Shown in pieces: positions 46,747 to 54,234 of a stretch of 64,000 nt of DNA. The DNA lies in the NCBI RefSeq assembly GCF_002019665.1, contig NZ_KV917375.1:3018702-3082701 (forward strand), given 5' to 3'. Below the pieces are notes generated by a model. The model was not told the DNA's origin. It saw only the letters and a list, made by a program, of their open reading frames with translations, and did no database searches. Made by a program: the position numbers and the translations under genes. The DNA comes from Sutcliffiella halmapala (GTDB taxonomy: Bacteria > Bacillota > Bacilli > Bacillales > Bacillaceae_I). Each line of letters opens with the position of its first letter. The stretch's first letter is position 1.

Positions 46747-46786
46747 GACAGGTTGAATAAGCGTTGTGCGTTAATCAGAACCTGTC
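46747..46786 (-). other. Hairpin following the aptamer (possible expression platform)
   Basis: Perfect 8-bp stem GACAGGTT/AACCTGTC (arms 46779-46786 and 46747-46754), whose 5' arm overlaps the 3' end of the aptamer. It is not followed at once by a T-run (GAAGGGGCAAATTTT comes next), so the switching mechanism is not resolved. Confidence 0.5.
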
Positions 46787-46952
46787 CGTAGAGGCTTTTT
46801 TCCTCACGGTGTACATCATCTATGTTGATGATGCTGGTATCGCTTGGACCAGACATGCCTTGGAAAATGAAGTGGAAAGGAATTTTATGTTCCTGATATT
46901 ACTGCTTTATTTTCCTAAATACACCGGAACCCTAGATACCCTCCTGATAAGG
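46775..46952 (-). promoter_or_regulatory. ykkC-family riboswitch, probably ppGpp-sensing
   Basis: The ilvE leader carries, in order on the minus strand: TATCTAGGGTTCCGG (46938-46924), CTGGTCCAAGCGATACCAG (46852-46834), and TACACCGTGAGGAAAAAAGC (46814-46795) continued by CTCTACGG. These correspond to the conserved CUAGGGUUCCG, CUGGUCC and ACACGG-x-GGGAnAAAAGCCC blocks of the ykkC RNA family. Family subtypes sense guanidine, ppGpp, PRPP or nucleoside diphosphates. The ppGpp subtype (2a) is the one known in front of branched-chain amino acid genes, so I favour it from context. In that class ligand binding turns expression on. Confidence 0.82.
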
Positions 46953-46994
46953 GAAATGTAATTTCATTTATCAATGTTTGTTTGGGTTGTTGTT

Positions 46995-47023
46995 ATTTTA
47001 ATACCGTCTATACTGGTCGTCAA
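46995..47023 (-). promoter_or_regulatory. SigA promoter of the ilv-leu operon
   Basis: TTGACG (47023-47018), 17-nt spacer, TAAAAT (47000-46995) on the minus strand. A start near 46988 would give a leader of about 310 nt containing the whole riboswitch. Confidence 0.8.
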
Positions 47024-47027
47024 CACC

Positions 47028-47042
47028 TAAATTCAGATAATT
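47028..47042 (-). promoter_or_regulatory. CodY-box-like site
   Basis: AATTATCTGAATTTA on the minus strand matches AATTTTCWGAAAATT at 11 of 15 positions, immediately upstream of the -35 element. CodY regulation of ilv-leu is established in B. subtilis; the site here is a prediction. Confidence 0.5.
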
Positions 47043-47059
47043 CTAATTATACCGACAAT

Positions 47060-47075
47060 AATAAAACGCTTACAA
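47060..47075 (-). promoter_or_regulatory. cre-like site 1 (CcpA)
   Basis: TTGTAAGCGTTTTATT on the minus strand fits the catabolite-responsive element TGWAANCGNTNWCA in its conserved first part. It lies about 40 nt upstream of the -35 element. Confidence 0.55.
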
Positions 47076-47090
47076 TTTTGTCCTATCAAC

Positions 47091-47107
47091 AAAGAAAACG
47101 CTTACAA
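47091..47107 (-). promoter_or_regulatory. cre-like site 2 (CcpA)
   Basis: TTGTAAGCGTTTTCTTT on the minus strand, sharing TTGTAAGCGTTTT with site 1 and 31 bp from it. In B. subtilis CcpA activates ilv-leu from an upstream cre; this position is compatible with that. Confidence 0.6.
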
Positions 47108-47155
47108 TAACCTTGTAAAAAAAATTTACATACCCCCCTTTTCTTCTCGAAAAAC

Positions 47156-47188
47156 AAGAAAAAGAACGAGGTTTCTCGTCCTTTTTCC
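47156..47188 (-). terminator. Terminator of ilvA
   Basis: AAAGAACGAG / CTCGTCCTTT stem with a 4-nt loop and a T-run on the minus strand, just after the ilvA stop. It insulates ilvA from the ilv-leu promoter. Confidence 0.82.
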
Positions 47189-47206
47189 TAAAAAACAATA
47201 TTCGCA

Positions 47207-48466
47207 TTAAATTAATAAATTAAATAGCTGCTTATCTTTATTGATTTCTAAATAGGTGAATCCCTTCTTTTTCATTCGATCAATGAGTGAAAAATAATCA
47301 TCAGGCTGACGTAGTTCTATTCCAACAAGCACCGGCCCTTTATCCCGATTGTTCTTTTTTGTATATTCAAAACGAGTGATATCATCCGTCTCACCGAGTA
47401 CATCCTCCATAAATTCCCTTAGTGCTCCTGCACGTTGTGGAAAATTGACAATAAAATAATGCTTTAATCCTTCGTAAATAAGAGACCGCTCCTTCATTTC
47501 TTGCATTCTATCTAAATCATTGTTACCACCACTTACTATACAGACAACCGTTTTCCCTTTAATTTCCTCTTTGTAGAAATCTAAAGCTGCAATGGACAAA
47601 GCTCCAGCTGGCTCCGCAATGATGGCATTTTCATTGTAAAGGTTGAGAATCGTCGTACAAACCTTACCTTCTGGAACAAGCACGATGTCATCAGCTAAAT
47701 CTTTTGTTAATTCAAACGAAAGCTGACCAACCTGTTTCACTGCTGCTCCATCTACAAAACTATCAATTTCCTCCAAAGTTACGACTTCATTTTGGGCTAG
47801 TGACTGTTTCATACCAGGTGCACCGAACGGTTCTACCCCTATGATTTTCGTTTGCGGACTAACATTTTTCAAATAGGAACCAACACCAGAGATTAATCCA
47901 CCTCCGCCAATCCCCATAAATACATAGGCACATTCTTCTTCCAATTGCTCCATTATTTCTAATCCAACTGTTGCCTGACCGGTAATAGTGAGAAAATCGT
48001 CAAATGGATGAACAAATTTCATTTTTTGCTCTTCACAGACTTTTATTGCCTTTTGATAGGAATCGTCATACGTGTCTCCCGTCAAAATAACCTCTGTAAA
48101 TTCTCCGCCAAAAAATTCAACTCTTGAAACTTTTTGGCGTGGCGTAGTGGTTGGCATGAAAATTTTACCTTTAATTCCAAGCCGTTTACAAGCATAAGCA
48201 ACTCCTTGTGCATGATTCCCTGCACTTGCACAAACCACCCCTTTTGCTCTTTGTTCCTCTGATAAACTCTGTACTAAATAATAGGCACCGCGGATTTTAA
48301 AGGAACGCACCACCTGTTGGTCCTCTCGTTTTAAATAGACCTTGCACTCATACCGCTCTGATAAAATCGGATCTAACTGCAGGGACGTTTTCACTACTAC
48401 CTCTTTTAATACGTTATACGCTTTTTTAATTTCTTCAATCGATATCCTACTATGTACTACTCTCAT
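47207..48466 (-). CDS. ilvA: Threonine dehydratase (biosynthetic)
   Basis: A 419-residue PLP enzyme converting threonine to 2-ketobutyrate for isoleucine. The PLP lysine is in VVRSFKIRGAYYLV. The glycine loop is GIGGGGLISGVGSYL, and SGGNNDLDRM ends the catalytic domain. The C-terminal about 90 residues (HYFIVNFPQRAGALREFM) are a single ACT-like domain, the short Bacillus type. ATG 48466 has AAGGGGG about 8 nt upstream; the longer frame from 48544 is not used. It is separately transcribed from, and directly upstream of, the ilv-leu operon. Confidence 0.95.
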   Translation of the reverse strand: MRVVHSRISIEEIKKAYNVLKEVVVKTSLQLDPILSERYECKVYLKREDQQVVRSFKIRGAYYLVQSLSEEQRAKGVVCASAGNHAQGVAYACKRLGIKGKIFMPTTTPRQKVSRVEFFGGEFTEVILTGDTYDDSYQKAIKVCEEQKMKFVHPFDDFLTITGQATVGLEIMEQLEEECAYVFMGIGGGGLISGVGSYLKNVSPQTKIIGVEPFGAPGMKQSLAQNEVVTLEEIDSFVDGAAVKQVGQLSFELTKDLADDIVLVPEGKVCTTILNLYNENAIIAEPAGALSIAALDFYKEEIKGKTVVCIVSGGNNDLDRMQEMKERSLIYEGLKHYFIVNFPQRAGALREFMEDVLGETDDITRFEYTKKNNRDKGPVLVGIELRQPDDYFSLIDRMKKKGFTYLEINKDKQLFNLLI

Positions 48467-48555
48467 GTATTCTGCCCCCTTACATCGTGTAATGTTTATA
48501 TTTAAATGAATATTGTGAATCATTGTACAACAGGAAGGAGACACCTGTCACTACC

Positions 48556-48583
48556 CTAGATTTTTTTGTTAAAAAAACTCTAG
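48556..48583. other. Unassigned palindrome in the ilvA upstream region
   Basis: CTAGATTTTTTTG followed by TTAAAAAAACTCTAG, an AT-rich inverted repeat about 90-115 nt upstream of the ilvA start. No protein or RNA family is recognised. Confidence 0.4.
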
Positions 48584-48649
48584 CTTGTCTTACACACCTC
48601 GAAATATGTCGAAAAAACATTTGTTGTACCTCTTCATACTCCAATGTAA

Positions 48650-48686
48650 TAAGCCCTATTTCTTTAATAAATAGAAATAGGGCTTT
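48650..48686 (-). terminator. Terminator of the FhuF-like gene
   Basis: AAGCCCTATTTCT (48651-48663) and AGAAATAGGGCTT (48673-48685), a perfect 13-bp stem directly after the stop codon. Confidence 0.78.
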
Positions 48687-48689
48687 AAG

Positions 48690-49460
48690 TTATTTAGTAG
48701 CTATTACTCTTTGAAAAATACTACTACGCTCTTCTTTTTTCATTCGTGGGCAAGTGAAGCAACAATGTCCAGCTTCCGTTTGGTAGGCTAAACAACAGGA
48801 GGGTTTTATTGGCATAGGATCATTCAAGTCCCATGGATTTTCGACAAAAATGAACTTTTTTCGATAAGGATGTAGGGTTAGGCCAAATAGATTAGGAGAA
48901 GTTTTTTCAATAAAGATTTGTAACTCTCTCTCATACCTTTCTACTATTTCCCGAGAAAGAATCGAGTGGTTAATTCTGTGCTTCATCCAGTAAAAACTAT
49001 GAGTAGCTTGATACCACATATGTAGTAAATTATTTTTGGTTAACCTGGAAAATGCCTGATAAATCGGGGTGATCTGTAACTGATAAAAAGCCTGAATCCA
49101 ATCATTTTTTCGATCAATTATGTCTTCAACCTTGATATAAAAAGAAATTGCCAAATGATTATTTGCCTTTTTATATACTTGTACAGTTATATTTTCTGCT
49201 TCCACTTGCTTTCCTACGTTTGAAAAAAAATGCATAGCTCCGCATAAATATCCTAACCAGCCTGCGAGATACATAGCAGTTGCTTCCTTATTTTCAGCTT
49301 GAATTCCTTTTCCATAGATAAAAAGAAGCTCATGTAAAGCAATTTCCGACAATAACTCTTTCAAACTGCATTGAAAAACGACATTCTCTTTTTCATTATT
49401 CGATAAATAAAAAAAGTGCTCCAGTTGTTCCCAAGTCCAGTCTGTGTTTTTTTTTAGCAA
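48690..49460 (-). CDS. FhuF-like siderophore-iron reductase (2Fe-2S)
   Basis: A 256-residue cytoplasmic protein. The C-terminus has the cysteine pattern PSCCLAYQTEAGHCCFTCPR, matching the C-C-x10-C-x2-C 2Fe-2S site of FhuF-type ferric-siderophore reductases. The body is the helical FhuF/IucC-C-terminal-like region (TAMYLAGWLGYLCGAMHFF, WYQATHSFYWMKHRIN). These enzymes release iron from imported siderophores by reduction. The start is TTG behind AAAGGAGGGATTAAG. It follows the siderophore-binding protein gene, with a strong hairpin between them, so it would be expressed by read-through or from its own promoter. Confidence 0.85.
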   Translation of the reverse strand: MLKKNTDWTWEQLEHFFYLSNNEKENVVFQCSLKELLSEIALHELLFIYGKGIQAENKEATAMYLAGWLGYLCGAMHFFSNVGKQVEAENITVQVYKKANNHLAISFYIKVEDIIDRKNDWIQAFYQLQITPIYQAFSRLTKNNLLHMWYQATHSFYWMKHRINHSILSREIVERYERELQIFIEKTSPNLFGLTLHPYRKKFIFVENPWDLNDPMPIKPSCCLAYQTEAGHCCFTCPRMKKEERSSIFQRVIATK

Positions 49461-49480
49461 CTTAATCCCTCCTTTTATAA

Positions 49481-49520
49481 AAAATGGAAGGTTGACTCTA
49501 CAAAGTCAACCTTCCATTTT
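49481..49520. terminator. 17-bp perfect hairpin between binding protein and reductase genes
   Basis: Arms 49481-49497 and 49504-49520 (AAAATGGAAGGTTGACT), loop of 6 nt, T-rich on either strand's far side. It ends 20 nt before the reductase start. Confidence 0.85.
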
Positions 49521-49524
49521 TACC

Positions 49525-50508
49525 TTATTCCATATGCTTAACGATGTCTTCTAAAAGAAGATTCGCTGCTTTAATACCACCTGAAAGATTCCAGATGATT
49601 TCATCTACTTTGAAGGCTTTTTCAGTTTGTGCAACATTTAGTTTTTCATATAAAGGGTGCTTCATCCATTCTTCTTGCATTTTCGTTCCGCCTTTATCCT
49701 CATCATAATCGGCGTTGAAGTAGAACATAACATCTCCGTCCATACTTTCCATTTGTTCTTCAGTAATAACTTCCATGAAGTTATCTACATCTTGGGATGC
49801 TGGTCTAGCCATACCAAGATCTGATAAAATTGTTCCAGCAAACGTATCCTTTTGGTAGATACGTACTGTTGTTGGAAGGAAGCGAACAACAGAGATTTCC
49901 ATTTCTAATTTATCCGAAAGTGTTGCTTGTACTTCCTTAACATGTTCATCATACTTTGCCATTGCTGCTTTTCCTTCTTCTTCTTTGTTTAACGCTTTTG
50001 CGTATAACTCAAAGTTTTCTTTCCAAAGTCCAGCTAGATCTTCAGAGAAAACTGTAGGTGCAATTGCCGATAATTGTGAATAAATTTCTTCGTGTCTAAT
50101 TTTATTCCCAATAATTAAATCTGGCTCAAGACTTGCGATTGTTTCTAAGTTTGGTGCTGACTCTTCACCAAGCTCCGTTACACCTTCCATCTCTTCTTTA
50201 ATATGAGAATACCATTCTGTTCCCACTCCAGGACCAACCGCTCCAACCGGAATGACTCCTAGCTCTAACACAGCTTCTGTTCCTTCATTAGTTAATACAA
50301 CGACTTTTTTCGGAGTTTCTTTGATTTCTGTTTCTCCCATTGCATGTTGAACAGTATATGCTGTAGATTCCTCAACTTGCTTCTCATCTTCCTTCTTTGG
50401 CGTTTCATTACCGTTACTACCTGTGTTATTTGCTCCGCATCCTGCCAATAAAAGTGCTATTAAACTGAAAACTAGCACATATTGTATAAATCCCTTTTTT
50501 TCTTTCAT
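49525..50508 (-). CDS. Iron-siderophore-binding lipoprotein (YfiY/FhuD type)
   Basis: A 327-residue substrate-binding lipoprotein: signal YVLVFSLIALLLAGC, acidic linker, then a PBP2 fold with PKKVVVLTNEGTEAVLELGV, LEPDLIIGNKIRHEEIYSQL and IIWNLSGGIKAANLLLEDI. The closest known type is hydroxamate or citrate-hydroxamate siderophore binding in Bacillus (YfiY, FhuD, YxeB); I cannot choose. ATG 50508 follows GGGAG; the frame back to 50565 runs into the Fur box and is not used. No permease or ATPase is adjacent, so it must share those of another system. Confidence 0.87.
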   Translation of the reverse strand: MKEKKGFIQYVLVFSLIALLLAGCGANNTGSNGNETPKKEDEKQVEESTAYTVQHAMGETEIKETPKKVVVLTNEGTEAVLELGVIPVGAVGPGVGTEWYSHIKEEMEGVTELGEESAPNLETIASLEPDLIIGNKIRHEEIYSQLSAIAPTVFSEDLAGLWKENFELYAKALNKEEEGKAAMAKYDEHVKEVQATLSDKLEMEISVVRFLPTTVRIYQKDTFAGTILSDLGMARPASQDVDNFMEVITEEQMESMDGDVMFYFNADYDEDKGGTKMQEEWMKHPLYEKLNVAQTEKAFKVDEIIWNLSGGIKAANLLLEDIVKHME

Positions 50509-50550
50509 TCTATTTCTCCCTTTCTTTAGCTGATAGCAGCTTATGTAATT

Positions 50551-50569
50551 GATAATGATTTTCATTGTT
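50551..50569. promoter_or_regulatory. Fur box of the second iron locus
   Basis: GATAATGATTTTCATTGTT matches the 19-bp Fur consensus GATAATGATTATCATTATC at 16 of 19 positions, 43-61 nt upstream of the binding-protein start. Confidence 0.82.
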
Positions 50570-50720
50570 ATTATAGAGCCTATTTTCCTATTCTGCTATG
50601 CACTTTTTTTACAATCTGCATGGACTTTTCACTCACTTCTTCATCATGTAAGCAACCTTTCTGACAAAGTTGTTTACGTTTTGATACAATATTTCTTATT
50701 GTACGAAAGGAGGACGCTAT

Positions 50721-51566
50721 ATGATTAATAGCGGTCTTGTATTAGAAGGTGGCGGTTTGCGAGGTGTGTACACCGCTGGGGTTCTGGAATATTTCATGGA
50801 AAAAGAGCTGTACTTTCCATATGTCATTGGTGTTTCTGCTGGTGCTTGTATGGCTGCCTCTTATTTATCGAGACAAAAAGGCAGAAATAAAAAGGTCAAT
50901 ATCGATTTCGTCACAGATTCACGTTATCTCTCCTACCGAAATTATTTCAAAACACGACAGCTTTTTGGAATGGACTTTATTTTCGATGAAATTCCTAATA
51001 AACTCGTACCTTATGACTATGAAACTTTTTCAAACAGCATGGAACAGTTTGTCGTCGTAACAACGGACTGTCTATCTGGTGAACCTGTTTACTACCATAT
51101 GGATGAGCACCGTGAAAATATGTTGCAATTAATTCGTGCATCTAGCTCCCTTCCTTTTGTTGCTCCAAGTATTCCTTATGAGGGACGTGTGTTATTAGAT
51201 GGGGGTATCATCGATCCGATTCCAATAAAAAAAGCACAATTGGACGGGTTCAAGAAAAACGTGGTTATTTTAACAAAACCTGCTGGATATAAAAAGAAAG
51301 CAAGTCGTTTCTCCTCTCTAATTAGATATAAAGAATATCCTAAAATTTCGGAGCGAATACAAACAAGATATCAAATTTATAATGATACACTTGCTTATTT
51401 GGAAGCCGAAAAAGAAAAGGAATCCGTTTTTATATTCCAACCAAGTAAGCCGTTAGCTGCAAGTCGGATTGAGCGCAACAAACAGCGGCTAACCAACTTG
51501 TATGAACTTGGCTGGAATGATGCGAAGGAGAATTATGAGGCACTACAACGATTTTTAGAACAGTAA
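50721..51566 (+). CDS. Patatin-like phospholipase (YjjU type)
   Basis: A 281-residue serine hydrolase. The oxyanion motif is LEGGGLRGVYTAGVLEYF, the nucleophile elbow GVSAGACM and the catalytic Asp motif LLDGGIIDPIPI. It is cytoplasmic, with no signal sequence. Patatin-like proteins cleave acyl chains from lipids; bacterial YjjU-like members are poorly characterised. GAAAGGAGGA precedes the ATG. A possible SigA promoter (CTGACA, 18 nt, TACAAT) lies at about 50659-50688. It diverges from the Fur-regulated gene. Confidence 0.9.
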   Translation: MINSGLVLEGGGLRGVYTAGVLEYFMEKELYFPYVIGVSAGACMAASYLSRQKGRNKKVNIDFVTDSRYLSYRNYFKTRQLFGMDFIFDEIPNKLVPYDYETFSNSMEQFVVVTTDCLSGEPVYYHMDEHRENMLQLIRASSSLPFVAPSIPYEGRVLLDGGIIDPIPIKKAQLDGFKKNVVILTKPAGYKKKASRFSSLIRYKEYPKISERIQTRYQIYNDTLAYLEAEKEKESVFIFQPSKPLAASRIERNKQRLTNLYELGWNDAKENYEALQRFLEQ

Positions 51567-51674
51567 AACTCTTGAACTTCCAAGAAGTCGTACCATTTTA
51601 TTGTTGCCACTTCTATGAAACCTGAGTAAAATAAACATACATCGAAAACTACAATAAATGGAAGAAGGAATGAC

Positions 51675-52958
51675 ATGCAAAAAACTCCTTACTTAATTGA
51701 GTTTAATGAAAAAACAAAAGAGAAGATTGCCAATTATCATGATTATGGATATGTAGTTCATCTTATCAAGACTTTGCTTCATGATAAATATGGCTTCCCT
51801 TTTCATATGTACGCCGATGATGAGACTTCTAATGAGATATGGGAGGTTTTAGAGGAAGATCTAGAGTTATATCCAGAATCGGTAGAGGTAGTTTCTCATC
51901 TTTTTGATGGACTAGAAACGAGAACAATCTCCTCTAATCACACAGTTAAACAATTAGATTTCATTATTAAGCCTAGAATAGCTAATACGCTTTATTATTA
52001 TCCAGGCTTTCAAGTAGCTCTCGCAAGATCTCCAATTTTCCTGTCACATAGTGAAACACAACATGATTTTATTCTAGCCAAGAATAATGAATGTTTAGTA
52101 GCTTTCTTGAATTATATTTTGAAAAGAAAAAGGGAATACACGAAGAACTATGTAACAGTTTTTACGGATACCGAAAATGGAATTGATAGTTCAAAGGAAA
52201 AAATCACTACCTTTGTGACTAGAGAGGATGTTTTTTTAGAAGAATCTCTGAAAAAAGAAATCTATCGTTCTATCGATGAATTCTTTACAGATAGTGGTTC
52301 CTTCTTCCAAACATATAATATTCCGTATAAACGTGGAATTTTACTATATGGAAAACCAGGTAACGGAAAAACAACTTTGGTTAAGTCTATTGCAAATAGC
52401 ATCACGGCTCCTGTGGCCTATTGGCAAATCACGGAGCATACTTCGAGCTACTCAGTTCATGAAGTATTTTCTACAGTTAATCGGATGACGCCGATGGTGC
52501 TGGTCATAGAAGATATTGATTCAATGCCGTTGGATGTTCGTTCCGTCTTTTTAAACACGCTTGATGGTGCAACTTCAAAGGATGGCATTTTCTTAATTGG
52601 GACAACGAACTACCCAGAGAAAATAGACCCTGCTTTAATTAACCGCTCAGGTCGATTTGACCGAGCCTACGAAATTAAATTACCTACAAATGAGCTTCGG
52701 TTGGCATATTTAAAAAAGAAAAAAATGAGCCAATTTATTTCAAGTGAAGAACTAGAACGCATCGTAGAATTAACGGATGCCTTCTCCTACGCTCAGCTCA
52801 ATGAACTTTACACCTCCGTTGCACTGCAATGGCACTACGAAAAAGAAGTACAAATCGACCAAATATGTGCCGAGCTGCAAGCAGACAACAAGAAAAAGAA
52901 AAAACAAACCTGGGACTCAGAAACAGACACACACCCAGTTGGATTTGTAAGATATTGA
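51675..52958 (+). CDS. BCS1/CDC48-like AAA ATPase, orphan
   Basis: A 427-residue AAA protein. The N-terminal about 190 residues do not match a domain I recognise. The AAA core has Walker A YGKPGNGKTTL (about 227-237), Walker B LVIEDIDSMP, sensor 1 GTTNYPEKIDPAL and the arginine-finger region NRSGRFDRAYEI, resembling BCS1-like ATPases. A lysine-rich tail (ADNKKKKKQTW) follows. No membrane segment is seen. It is monocistronic between a patatin and a DksA-like gene. It probably remodels a protein substrate; the substrate is unknown. AGAAGGAATGAC precedes the ATG. Confidence 0.85.
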   Translation: MQKTPYLIEFNEKTKEKIANYHDYGYVVHLIKTLLHDKYGFPFHMYADDETSNEIWEVLEEDLELYPESVEVVSHLFDGLETRTISSNHTVKQLDFIIKPRIANTLYYYPGFQVALARSPIFLSHSETQHDFILAKNNECLVAFLNYILKRKREYTKNYVTVFTDTENGIDSSKEKITTFVTREDVFLEESLKKEIYRSIDEFFTDSGSFFQTYNIPYKRGILLYGKPGNGKTTLVKSIANSITAPVAYWQITEHTSSYSVHEVFSTVNRMTPMVLVIEDIDSMPLDVRSVFLNTLDGATSKDGIFLIGTTNYPEKIDPALINRSGRFDRAYEIKLPTNELRLAYLKKKKMSQFISSEELERIVELTDAFSYAQLNELYTSVALQWHYEKEVQIDQICAELQADNKKKKKQTWDSETDTHPVGFVRY

Positions 52959-52964
52959 GAAATG

Positions 52965-53005
52965 GTGCCAGGCCCCTAAAGTAAGGTCCTGGCACAACTT
53001 TTTTT
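52965..53005 (+). terminator. Terminator with GGTGCCAGG palindrome, copy 3
   Basis: GTGCCAGG (52965-52972) and CCTGGCAC (52988-52995), with an inner CCCT/AGG extension, then seven T (52999-53005). The stem sequence is the third copy of the short palindrome family and here clearly acts as an intrinsic terminator for the AAA gene. Confidence 0.85.
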
Positions 53006-53089
53006 ACAATACACTTATTTTTTGTCACTCTTCATATTCCCATATCTGCGACTACAAGAATTCGTATTCGTCTAAGCAAGATTTATCCC

Positions 53090-53470
53090 CTACACTTTTA
53101 ACTCATTATCAAACTTCTTTTGTGCTACTGCTGTTCTTTTTGCATATGGCACTGCTTCTAGTCTCTCATATGGAATATTATCACCAGTATCAATACATAC
53201 GCCAAAAGATCCGTTTTCAATGCGTTTTAGCGCCTCTTCAATTTCACTTAGAATTTTTTCATCAATAAGTTCAAAGGTTTGTTCTTGTTCCCTTTCAACT
53301 CGTTCGGCGTTACCTTCAGCAAGGTGATTTCCGATTCCAATTGATATTTCCCTTGTCGACTCTTCCATCGCTTCATGGGAAAACTCTTTCCCCTGCTTTT
53401 CTTCTATGCTTTTTTTCATAGCTACCAGTTTATTCTTTAAAATGTTTACTCGATCTTTTGTTAATTTCAT
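53090..53470 (-). CDS. TraR/DksA-like regulator with a degenerate zinc finger
   Basis: A 126-residue protein with the YteA/YocK-type DksA layout: an N-terminal coiled coil (about residues 1-85), then a short globular end. The end reads SFGVCIDTGDNIPYERLEAV, then PYAKRTAVAQKKF. In zinc-binding DksA this region holds C-x2-C and C-x2-C. Here only the first cysteine remains, while the rest of the family pattern (I-x-x-ERLEA-P-A) is kept. It may bind RNA polymerase or have another role; Bacillus members are uncharacterised or spore-linked. It stands alone. Confidence 0.85.
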   Translation of the reverse strand: MKLTKDRVNILKNKLVAMKKSIEEKQGKEFSHEAMEESTREISIGIGNHLAEGNAERVEREQEQTFELIDEKILSEIEEALKRIENGSFGVCIDTGDNIPYERLEAVPYAKRTAVAQKKFDNELKV

Positions 53471-53652
53471 TTAGATCTACTCCCTTCTATCTATAGGAGA
53501 TATTCCCTTTCATGTTGAAAATAAAACGGAATAATATATTTTACATTACGTATATTGCTGAAACATTTCATCAAGATAACCTGCTAGCTTTTGATAAGTT
53601 GAATCACCTTTTTTATAGAATAATACAAATGAAAAAAATTATCTCCACACTT

Positions 53653-54210
53653 TTATCGTTCATTGTTTTTGTAGTAAATCAAAAAATCAGTCCACTTTTC
53701 ATTTTCTAAGGAAAACTCTTTACGTATGCATTCGAATTCAAATCCAGCCTTTTCTGCTAATCGTTTAGATGGAATATTATCCAAATTTATGTGAAGCTCA
53801 ATACGATGGAAATTCAACTCATGAAAAAAGACTTCTCTTGCTGCGACAACGCTCTCTAAACCATATCCCCTCCTCCAATACTGATTGTGAATAGAATAAC
53901 CCATCATTGCCCACTGATAATCCATTCTTAGTATTGGTATGAGCTCTACCTTCCCGACATTTGCTCCATCCTCTTGTCTAAACACTCCTAAATTGTACAT
54001 TTCATCCTTCCTTGCTTTCTCTTCAAACAAATGAACCCAACGACCAAACCACTCCTCCGTAAAGGAAGACATGTCGGAATAGCCCTCGTCATACTTAGAT
54101 TGGGAAGGTGACCTGTTATGAAACCCGTTATAGGTATTGGTATAGTCCTCTTTCACAAAAGGACGCATGATTAAACGATCTGTTTCAATATATAGATTAG
54201 GATTGTTCAT
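53653..54210 (-). CDS. GNAT acetyltransferase
   Basis: A 185-residue acetyltransferase of the RimJ/RimL-like group: IETDRLIMRPFVKEDYTN at the start, MMGYSIHNQYWRRGYGLESV for acetyl-CoA, and LDNIPSKRLAEKAGFEFE near the end. It follows the TIGR01777 gene by 24 nt, with GAGGAGAG before its ATG, so they form a two-gene unit. Substrate unknown. Confidence 0.85.
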   Translation of the reverse strand: MNNPNLYIETDRLIMRPFVKEDYTNTYNGFHNRSPSQSKYDEGYSDMSSFTEEWFGRWVHLFEEKARKDEMYNLGVFRQEDGANVGKVELIPILRMDYQWAMMGYSIHNQYWRRGYGLESVVAAREVFFHELNFHRIELHINLDNIPSKRLAEKAGFEFECIRKEFSLENEKWTDFLIYYKNNER

Positions 54211-54234
54211 ACAAAATTGTCTCTCCTCTTAATA

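Noticed and set aside
46668-46856. 62-codon minus-strand ORF overlapping the ilvE start
   Set aside because: It covers the conserved riboswitch blocks, has no proper ribosome binding site, and its composition does not suggest a protein; the sequence conservation is explained by RNA.
46676-46994. T-box leader for the ilv-leu operon
   Set aside because: I looked for the AGGGTGGNACCGCG core and a specifier stem on the minus strand and found neither.
48467-48650. T-box or riboswitch before ilvA
   Set aside because: Only an AT-rich palindrome (48556-48583) is present; no conserved RNA blocks were seen.
53512-53709. 65-codon plus-strand ORF between the DksA-like and GNAT genes
   Set aside because: No binding site, overlaps the end of the GNAT gene, AT-rich chance composition.
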